From Nephromyces sp. MM_2019 (Eukaryota; Apicomplexa; Aconoidasida; Nephromycida), in the NCBI GenBank assembly GCA_015657535.1, contig JADHZB010001665.1:25054-89053 (forward strand): a DNA stretch of 64,000 nt, given 5' to 3'. Under the pieces are notes generated by a model. It was not told the DNA's origin, ran no database searches, and saw only the letters and a list, made by a program, of their open reading frames with translations. Position 1 is the stretch's first letter; the number at the start of each line of letters is the position of its first letter. Made by a program: the position numbers and the translations under genes. This document shows, in pieces, positions 27,101 to 35,661 of this stretch.

Positions 27101-27111
27101 ATTTGGTCCAT
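12511..27111 (-). CDS. Ankyrin-repeat protein, at least 18 exons
   Basis: Exons I support: 26991-27111 (ATG at 27111), 26280-26371, 24880-24955, 24050-24102, 23019-23037, 21658-21732, 19821-19929, 19324-19468, 18903-18981, 18381-18427, 17738-17770, 16797-16848, 15543-15701, 14215-14271, 13781-13817, 13129-13200, 12936-12954, and 12511-12514, which gives only G plus TAG. The first ten junctions agree in phase, and the repeats run on correctly across them: ASALHLACFYGFKDIANLLL, DGYTPIFYAVQGGHS, GNTPAHIAA, GETPLHAALYARGHEASVLL, KLPLHLSVQQ, GNTPLHLAAQK and TPEAFLALEAKHEQ. The C-terminal half is more helical and diverged (REMLMKEINST, DALARAVMEAYHRKILYRTV). Two junctions are unresolved: 18381 to 17738, where an exon seems to carry a 1-nt frameshift, and 16797 to 15543, where an exon is missing from the model. 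Total is roughly 430 aa. Ankyrin repeats bind other proteins; no catalytic domain is visible and no partner can be named. Confidence 0.85.
17225..17560. repeat. Degenerate tandem repeats in an ankyrin-gene intron
   Basis: Several diverged units share CCAATCCACACACAATGTTATCTGA-like cores (about 17336, 17425 and 17470) alternating with TATATACACAGA. They lie in the intron between the exons at 16797-16848 and 17738-17770. Confidence 0.65.
17816..17865 (-). other. Ankyrin exon with an apparent 1-nt frameshift
   Basis: This minus-strand stretch lies where the ankyrin fold needs an exon between 18381 and 17738. It has an AG before 17865 and GTAGTA after 17816. Read in the phase handed on by the previous exon it gives IVCALLM, which continues HEQ perfectly, but it then meets a stop. 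Read one base shifted it gives DGLNANLAKFF, which continues perfectly into DIALERKRRHE. The stretch is 50 nt, and a 51-nt exon would keep every phase. Either one base is missing in the assembly or the allele is frameshifted. The splice sites themselves are only fair. Confidence 0.5.
18061..18185. repeat. (CA)n microsatellite with CCCACACA interruptions
   Basis: About 120 bp of nearly pure CA with CCA and CCCA interruptions lies in an intron of the ankyrin gene. On the transcribed-sense strand it is (TG)n. Confidence 0.9.
19556..19815. repeat. C-rich degenerate minisatellite in an intron
   Basis: Repeated CCCC(C)ATCACCCCCC and CGTAACCC blocks fill the intron between the ankyrin exons at 19324-19468 and 19821-19929. 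The sense strand is therefore G-run-rich. The window average is AT-rich, so this stretch stands out. Confidence 0.75.
20340..20620. repeat. Tandem repeat interrupted by an assembly gap
   Basis: Units of the form CACTACAAATTCGGTCTTTT and CTGCAAATTCAGTCTCTT repeat on both sides of a run of N (20437-20579). The gap almost certainly represents more copies that the assembler could not resolve. It sits inside an ankyrin-gene intron, so no exon needs to be lost. Confidence 0.85.
20437..20579. other. Assembly gap (143 N)
   Basis: A run of N directly flanked on both sides by the same short tandem repeat. The true length is unknown. Confidence 0.99.
23325..23392 (+). repeat. G-run cluster (quadruplex-prone)
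   Basis: Six or more runs of three or more G occur within about 60 bp (GGGAGGTCGGGAGGTTGGG and onward). They lie in the intron between the ankyrin exons at 23019-23037 and 24050-24102, on the strand opposite to the transcript sense. Confidence 0.7.
25140..25290. repeat. TG-rich degenerate repeat
   Basis: Imperfect units such as GTGTGTAAACCTGCATGTTCT repeat in the ankyrin intron between 24955 and 26280. Here TG is on the plus strand, opposite to most other tracts in this gene. Confidence 0.65.
25748..25930. repeat. Tandem duplication, two units of about 90 bp
   Basis: Two copies share GATAATATCC(C)CCCTC, GAAATTTCGAA(A/C)GCTTTT and ATCATAGAATTAATGTGGATAA. The copies are highly similar, so this is a fairly recent duplication inside an ankyrin intron. 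Confidence 0.85.
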
Positions 27112-27614
27112 CTCTTATAATGAGGTAAAAGTTTTTGTAGAAGCTGCCGAGAATCTAGGTAAGGAACGGCTGCAAATTGAAGATGTCACTGGATGGCAAG
27201 CCTAATCTGTTGGCGATTTTCTTTCGTCTACAATTTTTCCGCATGGATTTTTGATAAAGAATAGCATGCTGGAGTTTATGGATATTCATCCATGATTCGA
27301 CAAGACCCTGATTCTTTGAAAATACAAACTCTGAAAAATATATTTATCGATGCTTTCTTTGCTATCTAAGTATCTCCACATGGAAGGATTTTTCTAGCTG
27401 GGGATATATACTATTAACCTGTAAATCATACAAACTTGTTTAGCACAAAAATAATATATTTGAGCGCTTAAAATGCAATAGGAGGAGGTTAGGGTCCAAT
27501 AGGAGGAAGTTGGGGGGCAATAGAAGCAGTTACAACTGCAATAGGAGGTATAACTGCAAATAGAAGCAGCTATGGCTACAATGGGATATATAGTCAATTC
27601 TTCATACGAGATGC
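27112..27614. promoter_or_regulatory. Shared region between divergent genes
   Basis: The ankyrin gene starts leftward at 27111 and an 80-aa gene starts rightward at 27615, so this 503-bp interval must hold the 5' ends of both. No TATA-like or known apicomplexan motif is convincing. The right half carries a G-rich degenerate repeat (27478-27575). The regulatory role is inferred from position only. Confidence 0.55.
27478..27575 (+). repeat. G-rich degenerate repeat upstream of the 80-aa gene
   Basis: Four to six imperfect units of the form CAATAGGAGGA(A/G)GTT or CAATAGAAGCAGTTA lie 40-137 bp upstream of the predicted ATG at 27615. They could be in the promoter or the 5' UTR. Confidence 0.7.
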
Positions 27615-27948
27615 ATGTGTGAGAGCATTTATCGGGATTACTACCACGACCCCACGGTTAACGTGTGCAGCATCAAGCTGACAAGCTTTGAGGTTCCAGC
27701 TGATTATAGTGGTTACAGAGATTCCTATCGTCACAAGACTATCAAGTACAAGAAAGAGAGTCCTTTTCCAACCGATTCAACCTTATATATGTAAGCAAGA
27801 AAGGATACATTTTGATTTATCAAAATTCTGGGGTGAATAAACAACCGAAATTTGTGTGCAATATGCAATTCTACATTTCAGGTCTGAAGTTCTAAAAGAT
27901 GAATGGCAAAGTTACATCTACTGCTGCCAAGAATATGGCATGAGTTGA
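27615..27948 (+). CDS. Unrecognised 80-aa protein, two exons
   Basis: Exon 1 is 27615-27790 and exon 2 is 27882-27948 (TGA), separated by a 91-nt intron with a GTAAGC donor and a TTTCAG acceptor; the phase-2 join is exact. ATG 27615 is chosen because an in-frame TAG precedes it. I do not recognise the family. The protein is rich in Tyr, Asp and Lys, with YRDYYHDPTVNVCSIKL at residues 6-22, then FEVPADYSGYRDSYRHK and FPTDSTLYMSEVLKDEWQ, ending CCQEYGMS. There is no signal peptide or membrane segment. Repeated Y-x-D and Y-R motifs suggest a structural or binding protein, but this is only an impression. Codon use and composition look coding, and no stop interrupts either exon. It is divergent to the ankyrin gene. 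Confidence 0.8.
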
Positions 27949-29317
27949 GTGGTACTGAAGTAAGCGGGTTGAGCCTTTCTGGTATTAACTTGCTGTTATC
28001 AATCACTTATTAGAAGTAGATTCGTAGAGCGCAGCAATGAGCACGATGCAGTGTATGCATTCCAGCATGCGGCACAGAGGGGAATGTCTGTAATAAAAAT
28101 GCATTACGCTCATGCCAAATACTGATGATTAAGGTGATCTCCGGCAGTTTTGATTTTAGGTTCGCTATGTTGACTTTAAGTTCGCCAAGCTTGCTCTAGG
28201 CTGCAGGTTAGCTTCGTTTTCATTACGTTGTAGGTTAAATCAATTTTCTTTACTTTGCAGGTTAATCTACTTTCTTTAGGTTTTAGGTTAATTCTGGGTT
28301 GCGAGTTAACACTGGGTTGCAGGTTAGCTTTGTGTTCTTCAGGTTGCAGATAATATCTATTTTGGTTTAGTTTCAAGTTAGCTTCATTTTCACTAGGTTT
28401 TGGACTAACTCCGTTTTCTTTAGGTTTCAGTTTGACTCAGCGTGCTGCATTTTAGCTTCACTATCTTTAAGTTATATTTTGAAATCAAAACTGCTCCATT
28501 TATCAAGTAATTTCTAGACAAAAGCCCCGACGATGAAGTCCTTAGCTGGGATAGGTACGCGGCTTGAATATGCAAAGTTTGCAGAAGTTAAGAAATTTGC
28601 AACGTTCACATTTTCACAAAAACGAGAAATCTTCCCCCTAATATCCGTTCTTGTCATTTTTGCATTCTAGCACAATAATATCCTGCGCAGCCAGGGAGTA
28701 CGAGAGTGATCACGACTTAAGATACGCGCATTCCACTACTAACATAATGCTTTCCAAAGTCAGCACAAAAAAAATTTTTACATTTAGAAGCCTTTATGCT
28801 GACGTCAAGCTCATTTTGATTGCTTCTCGCTAAAGGATTTTCCTATTGGGTGATATTTTCCTTGAAAAAGTATTTCAGAAGGGAAATTTTTTGGACAGCG
28901 CATATGCGTGAGGTTTTCGTGTTAATCCTTAATGTAGCAACAACGATGTGCCTCGCTTTATAAAGTTGTGCTCACAAAGAAATATTAAGCACATGAGTCC
29001 CGACCTTGGGTCACTCAAGGGCCACGTGTGATTACCTAGGTGACCAGGTTAAATTATGAGAAACTTACCCATATAGCTTGGAAATTTAGCCAAAACATCA
29101 AAATCGCCTTGCAAAAATAGATAGCACTCAAGGAATCCATGCACTCTTGCAACCATGCAAAATGATTCCTAGCTTAATCTGGGCGTTTAATTAGCTATTG
29201 TATTTCAGGCTTAAACTTGCATAAGAGCCTCTGGAATATTCCATTCAACTTTTTGTGCTGAGTAAACTACGCTTAATTATTTCGCATTAACACCCATATA
29301 GAAGTAATCGCGAGTTG
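27949..29317. other. Intergenic with a degenerate minisatellite
   Basis: Apart from the repeat at 28140-28440, a plus-strand frame near 28660-28750 (contains REYESDHDLRYAHSTTN) is mildly protein-like but has no splice support. Nothing else is supported. Confidence 0.45.
28140..28440. repeat. Degenerate GGTT-rich minisatellite
   Basis: About ten imperfect 24-30 bp units contain (T/C)AGGTTAGCTTCGTTTTC or GGGTTGCAGGTTA. Some units read TTTAGGTTTTAGGTT, resembling the apicomplexan telomere repeat TTTAGGG, but with GGTT rather than GGG. It gives an artefactual periodic open frame on the minus strand. Confidence 0.75.
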
Positions 29318-29954
29318 CTACATATGAACGGTGGCAAGTTGGCCCGCACGTTGCTTGAGCTGAATACACCAGTACGGCGTTTCTAGGATATAGCTCGCTT
29401 TTCCATCTTCATTCCAAAATTTCATCATGGAGCCAACGAATCGGCACCTAAATAGGCAACAACAAAAATAGGGAACGAAAGCTTGCCTAGATACATCCGT
29501 TTGACACTCCACCAGGTGCAGATGAGGTTCCGATTTATGGAACTTCTCACTAATCGTAATATATTAGGAAAAACGCGTCGTTACCTGTACCTGCACCTTG
29601 GGCGAGTCCTGTGCAACATTCCGCACTATAAAAAGGGCTATTTTTTACACTATGCAGACATACTGCGTTACCTGTCTAATTTGGGTTAATTTTCAAGAAT
29701 AGAATTCTCGTGGAAACCTTTCTGTTCTACTCGCCACTAGAAATATCAACAGGATACTCCTACCTTCAACTAGCCTAAGCCATTGACTTGCCGATAACGG
29801 AGTTCCAATGAGTTTGACTAGGCGCTTCCCTGATATATTGTAAAATACATGCTGATAACTTGTCCTGAATTGCAAAATAAGGTGCAATCAACCATTTTTT
29901 CGATACTTTACCATTCTGCATTAGAGGAAGTCGTTAGAAAGGATGTGCCAGCCA
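29318..29954 (-). CDS. Unrecognised multi-exon gene, 3' part
   Basis: Exons 29912-29954, 29764-29864, 29585-29625 (or ending at 29591) and 29318-29542 (TAG) join in agreeing phases 2, 1 and 0. The readable part is about 136 aa. The best-supported exon is 29764-29864, with a TTGCAATTCAG acceptor and a GTAGGA donor. Motifs are AEWTSYQHVFYNISGKRLVK, PLSASQWLRLVE, VRNVAQDSPKVQ, KSEPHLHLVE and MMKFWNEDGKASYILETPYW. No family is recognised and no membrane segment is clear; the last exon has a Cys-rich patch (PYFCCCLFRCRF) that might instead be a 47-nt intron. The first exon enters in phase 1, so the start lies upstream and was not found. Its acceptor (GTATAG) is weak. Confidence 0.5.
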
Positions 29955-30605
29955 CTATACGATACCGCATGCGTGAAACACAATTAGCTGTTCCCGATCA
30001 GTTCTAGATACAGAGGCGTTATATAACCCTCCAAATAGTGTAGTGATTAAGATCTGTGGTAGACGTAAAGGCAGCAGAAGACCGGCTTTAAACCGACCAG
30101 CCGCAACAACCCTACAACCTCTCTAATACTCGAAGGCCTGCTTTCAGCAGCGATAAAAAGCAACCGCACGGTAATTCAATACTCGCATGTAATCAGCAGA
30201 ATCAATATGCATCAATTGGGTATACTAATCCTGACTTTAGAACTTCCCCAGGGCAGGCCATCAGAACCACCTGAAACGGCGTTCACAGTACATTAGTACA
30301 ACACTTTGCAAGGCGTTAATGGTTATAACCCTCCAGAAAAAGCACACTTTTTTTAAAGACAGTCGTCACGGAAATTCAAATTTTGCTACCGAGGCAGTTC
30401 TCTGTATGATAGGAACAAGAACTACTACTTCGACGGCTTGCCACAACACAAAGTGCTCTTCCATAGTCTGCTATTTTCAGCGCTACGGACCAATGATTGC
30501 CAAAGGAACCAGCGAATTAATGCTTTATTTCATTGGGACTTATCATTTCTAACGGCAAATGAAGTAGGAAAATATCCCGCAAAAGATTTAAAACTTGAAG
30601 TTAAA

Positions 30606-30893
30606 TTTATAGCGCGTAAATATCCGATATGATTTTAAAATACTAAAGAAGTTTAGTATTAAACCTCATTCTGAATATTCATATAAATTAATTGCAATGG
30701 ATAATATGCCATGTCATTTTGAAAATGCTTTGACGTTAATATCTAGACTAGAAGAAGATGAGGTTAAGCATCGCGAGCCTGTGAAACAGCGTCTTGAGGT
30801 TGGGTTATCCAACCAAGAAATTGCGGCCCTGAAATACCTTTTCTTTCAGGGAAATACGGCGATACACAAAACGCATGATAAGACACAAATATG
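30606..30893 (+). pseudogene. Frame with a possible transposase-like motif, probably decayed
   Basis: Two consecutive open frames overlap near 30600-30632 in different registers. The first contains KYPAKDLKLEVKFIA. The second contains YDFKILKKFSIKPH, LIAMDNMPCHFENALTLISR and EDEVKHREPVKQRLEVGLS. DNMPCH resembles the second-aspartate block (DNAPCH) of Tc1/mariner-type DDE transposases, but I can place no other catalytic residue. It could equally be an exon of an unknown gene. Confidence 0.25.
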
Positions 30894-33624
30894 AAATATC
30901 ATTCGAACCAAGAGGATATTGCAGCAAAACCATATATAACTTCCCAAAAGCCTTCCGTGCGTGAAACATGTATAATAATATCGGTACACGATATTTTGCA
31001 AACTCCCATGTCGCTCCAAACATTTTTCCATATCCTTAATATTGCTTGAGCAGCAGTCTCAGTAAAAAGTTAATGAAACTACCACGGATTTAAAATACAC
31101 CACAAAAAGAAAGACTTCATGCCCTTAGACTTCTAATGTTATGGTTGGTAGTTCTGTGCTCTATCAGCAAGATAACTAAATGTTATGCGTAGCTTGGGCA
31201 AGCTGCAGCAAAAAATTATCACAGCAAAAAAAAACGTCCGAAAATTCTACCGACCAAATTATATTATAGGGAAATTTCACCCGACAAATTTCCAGACATT
31301 TCTAAGAGATCAACATAAATATAAAAAATTTCGAAGATTTTCGTAATCGTAAATATAACAATGAGCAGAATATACTCAAAAAAACCTGTATCATTAAAAA
31401 TTGTGAACTGCCATGCCGCCAAAAAAATTAGGTGAAAAAAACATCTCGCAAGCAAGTGCAAGACGATTTAATGACTACCCTTAAACTCCAAAAGCAGTAC
31501 AACTAACGCACCCCAGGTGAATACATTACCGAGTGAGACGCTGGTAACTAAACTTATTCCATAGTACGCATCGTCCCGTCATGTAAATTTTACCTACAAA
31601 AAATGCATGCCCCTTTCGTAGGTAAACCGAAATAAGTCACGTATGAGAGCACGCAAAAGAATTCCTATCTGATCACATATATACATATATATATTCCCTG
31701 TATCATCCCCCTTCTTAGAGTCACATAAACAAGCATTAAAAACAACTGCTGAGGGGAAAAAATAGATAGGAATTTAAGAAGATGCTTCCATAAAGCTATA
31801 TGATCAGGGCTGAAGCGCGGCGCACATAATTCCAGGCCTTTAAGAGAGCAACAACTTAACTTCGAACCAATAATACAAAACAATGTTATACGAAAAGAAG
31901 GTAAACTTGCAAATCCTTAATCGTTAGCCTATTGAGGGCTCTGAAATATATATATATCAACTCCTGAAAAACTACAACTACACCATCAAGGCAAATAAAT
32001 CTCCAAAAAGATTTGCGTCCATTATCTATCAAATAGTGATAATAGGGACACGTTATGCCAGCGTTTAACTCATATCCTTAAATGGAAAAGCCTTATTGCA
32101 TGGGTGTGAGCGCATCACGTAATTCACAAAACAGGACGCCGACGCAAAACTTAACACTATACTAAGCATAGCCATACTCCTATGGCCTATGCGACTACTC
32201 TTGAAGAAGTAGAGGAGAAAAGAAGTCTAATTCTAAAAATATATCTATACATACATATGGGTCTACGAAAATTAGACTTCTTTCTCCTGACGTATCGCGT
32301 TTGGATGAAATTGCTGCGGCAACACAGACAGGACATCACATGTAAGCACAATTTTTTCCATACATAGCAGCAACCAATGGAAGGAAACAAAAGACAAGAG
32401 ATGGTATTTTATTAGTGATTCAATGAAGAATCCATTTTGAATGATTGGGTGAACAAAAAGACCCAACTTCAAAGAATACGCGCATATATTTAGCGCATCA
32501 TTATAAACAGCATTTTAAGACTTGAAAAAATAATATCCATGCCCAACCTCTTATCAGTGTTGAAAAAATGCGTCCACCAAAGCGCACACCTACGCTTAAA
32601 CGCAAAAATTCAGCCTAATCATACACGCAAGCTTAGTCCATTACACGCTAAAATTACAACTGATAAGCATGGGTGCCAAATGACAGCTTCTCACCAACTT
32701 AAAAAAAATTAAGCAACACGAAATACACACAGAAACAAGACAGATTCAATGCTTTTTTCTTTAACAATACCGAAAAAATTAAGAGCCATTACACAGCAAC
32801 AAAAAAATACCGTAAAATAACTTCATTAGATGCTTCAAAAACTTAAAGACTGGCGCTAAAAGTATCATAAAGAAGCAGCACAACACAGTGCACAAAAAAA
32901 AAATCTCTGAAATGTATCTCACAGCGCCAAAAAGTAAAAGAAAGCACTAAAACGTATGAACTGACAAGAGCTTAACTTGCCTCATGAAATTGTAACTGCG
33001 TGAGTTTTACGTCTAACCAAACCAAAATTAGGTGATGTATCATTTTATTTTATGGAACATCACGACTGGTCCTATATGAACCTAAAATTTGAAACATCTC
33101 GGCTTCTACCCGTCTTGATTTTTGTTTACGAGTATTCTAACTGAGAATAATATATCTGCTGTGCTAATGCTTATGCGTAGATTTAGCACACAATAGAGGG
33201 CTTAATGTGTATTTTACATGGGTATATCGACACAGTATCTTATCGATCAAGAAGCTCATATCCAAAAATACGACATTCACAGCGGATATGAACATTGCCA
33301 CTATCACAAACATATATATATACATATAAATATATATATATTTAGAGAGGCTGATTTGAGCGCTTCGAAGATTACAAGTACCTCCTAAGCATCAAACATA
33401 TCTTCAACTAATTTAGTGCTTCATCAGTACATTGCATATATCAACAAGACTGGGCAGCAAAAACAACCACAAAACGTACGCTTCTTCATCAAAAATACAG
33501 ATCATCACTGGAAACGTCATGTATAAATTTGAATAAACTAGATAGCCGGGTAATAAATGTCGGCGATCCACCTTAAATATATAAAAGGCACACGAAGACA
33601 CATCTGTCAAATGGCGTCAGGAGC

Positions 33625-33880
33625 AAACACACACACACAAAGAGAAGAAATAGACAGAAAATACGTGAAACGAATACTTTTTCGAGCATTCAACGCGATA
33701 AAACAGAGACTCAGAGTCCTGGCGAGTAACCATGCAAGTAACTTTGAAAAAAAACAGGGGGAGAGGGAGAGGGACACGAACACACCGAGGGACAAGCACA
33801 AAAACACACAAGCACGCACGAAAATACACAAAAACACACAAAAACACATAAACACACAAACATACACGTTATTGATATTC
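33625..33880. repeat. Degenerate CA/ACACAA tract
   Basis: Stretches of CACACACACA, CACAAAAACACACA and CATAAACACACAAACATA dominate this segment. Long open frames on both strands here are products of the repeat. Confidence 0.7.
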
Positions 33881-34055
33881 CATGCACCGATAGCACGAAA
33901 TGAAGCATTTGCAACACACACGATACTTGGAAAGCTAGGGGTTTTTTTATTGGGGTTAACTGTGCAGTAAATGATTAGAGAAATAGTGAAATAAACTATC
34001 AAACATCCTCTATACATTTGATTTGCGATGCAACAATACGACAATAACAAGTATA

Positions 34056-35463
34056 TCACAGCATTAACATCTTCACTTCCTTGACCGACACCACTTGGGC
34101 CAGGATAACACAAGAGCACAGTTTTAGCAGGCATATTAAAGCCTTTGGTGGTGGCGTGAAACAATGCCTTTTTAATACGATGAAACAATACAGTAAAGAG
34201 AGCAAAGCGAAGCATGTAGGATAAGATATATATGATAGAAACAAAAGTAAAATATTAGTCGAAATAACGATGTCTTCAAGACAATAGCTTAGCAAACATG
34301 CTAAGCAATCAACCTTACAAAAGAAATATAGCAATTCCTTATTGCTACAAAAAGAGGCTTTAGCAGCAAATAAAATCCTAGAGAATATGAAGAAAAAACC
34401 TCTAGATATATTAGTACAAATCGTGCCTAGAATAAGCAAAAGTCCGCCTCTACACAGACGAAAATCGGCAGCCAATCACGCTAGACATTCAAATCTTAGC
34501 GAGCTGCTATTCTAAAAAGAGGGAAATATCCCAAAAAAAAAACGTTGGAAGGCACAATGATTCCAATAATACACACACACACACAAAAGATCAGGTATGA
34601 ATTTTTAAGCACAACATATGTGCAACACAAAAAAAAGACCAGCTATGAATTTGCTCCAACAACTCAAGCAACACACACAAAACACCAGTTGAAAGTCTCT
34701 AATATACATTCATAAAAAATGCAAAAATGATCAGCAAGTCAGAGAGACTAAATACGCCATCACGACTAATAGTTGCACACACACAGACGATTTTCCTTTC
34801 GAAACTTCTAAAGTCAGCGGATGATATATAAAGTAAGCTCTGATGCAACTATTACTAAAAAACGGTAAACATGCAGCTCCCAGCAGATGATCTCTATGGC
34901 TTCGAGCTACTAAGCTATTTTAAAAATATTTAAGCATCAAACAGCAGTTAGAGTATGAAAATGGAGTTCTATAAGGGTCTTGAAACGTATTGCTTAAGCA
35001 GGAATACTAAGCAGGTGTAAACTCAGCGAACCCTTGACAACAATCTCATTCATATCATATATACGAGACAACTGACGGTGCTTATCAACGCAGCTTCCCA
35101 AGCGACAAAAATAGCAACAAAGAGCACAATAAAGCGGAGATAACAAGCTGCTGCCAAAGATGAAACGAATATAAAAAAAATGCTTTTAAACCTACAGACA
35201 CGAAGAAAATCTTCTAAGTTATACAAAATGTGCTTCAAACAAGCAGCTTTGACCATGCTAAGACTCGCAGCTAATATAAGGGTATACGAGCTGAGATAGT
35301 AACGATAATATACTGAAATAGTCACGTTTTCTATAATAATAACGAGGTTTGAAATGATTCCATACTACAGATTACACAGGAGTATACAAACACACACATA
35401 CACACACACATACATAATAACAGTAACTTCTTCAAGTCATCACGTTTTTTACAGCAAAGAGCC
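34056..35463 (-). CDS. PEX11-like peroxisomal membrane protein (tentative)
   Basis: Six exons join in agreeing phases: 35414-35463, 35192-35270, 35065-35150, 34856-34909, 34319-34377 and 34056-34142 (TGA). The readable part is about 138 aa, short of the 230-250 aa usual for PEX11. PEX11 proteins bind and elongate peroxisomal membranes before division. The N-terminal part follows the PEX11 pattern: RDDLKKLLLLSASLS, a spacer, then LEDFLRVCSSLLS, then FCRLGSCVDKHRQL (compare the family's RK-x-FRLG block). Two hydrophobic segments follow (FFRFYLLLKPLFVAI and LICLLKLCSCVILA). The third acceptor, before 35150, has a very strong pyrimidine tract; the last, before 34142, is weak. The first exon enters in phase 2, so the start codon is upstream, between 35464 and 35661. 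Peroxin identity is from recalled pattern and is not certain; a generic small membrane protein is the alternative. Confidence 0.5.
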
Positions 35464-35661
35464 CTGAAAGGATTCTATGTTATATATATTCCCTGTTCTT
35501 AACTTGCATCCTACGAAAAGCCAATAAACACAAACTCTACCAGAAAAAAGAGCTGTGGAGAAAATTTCATAATCGTCTAGACTATTGAAATAAGGGAATC
35601 CATTCAAACTCAAACTGCTGGCAATAAAAGCAGCTGCGCCTTATATAATAAAAAAAACTAT

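Larger units (their letters stand above)
29955..34055. other. AT-rich region with decayed or unsupported frames
   Basis: The only protein-like stretch is on the plus strand around 30360-30893 (next entry). Around 31.2-33.5 kb the sequence is strongly A-rich with no supported exon. CA-type tracts occur at 33625-33880. Confidence 0.4.

Noticed and set aside
34080..34160. Peptide HATTKGFNMPAKTVLL resembling the Ski2/Mtr4 helicase motif (ATxxxxxxNMPAxTV)
   Set aside because: There are no flanking helicase motifs and no splice sites fit. The same DNA reads better as the last exon of the PEX11-like gene in another frame.
33607..34215. A 202-codon minus-strand frame
   Set aside because: More than half of it reads through CA-type repeats, giving VCVF-like low complexity. 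The left part overlaps the last exon of the PEX11-like model in another frame.
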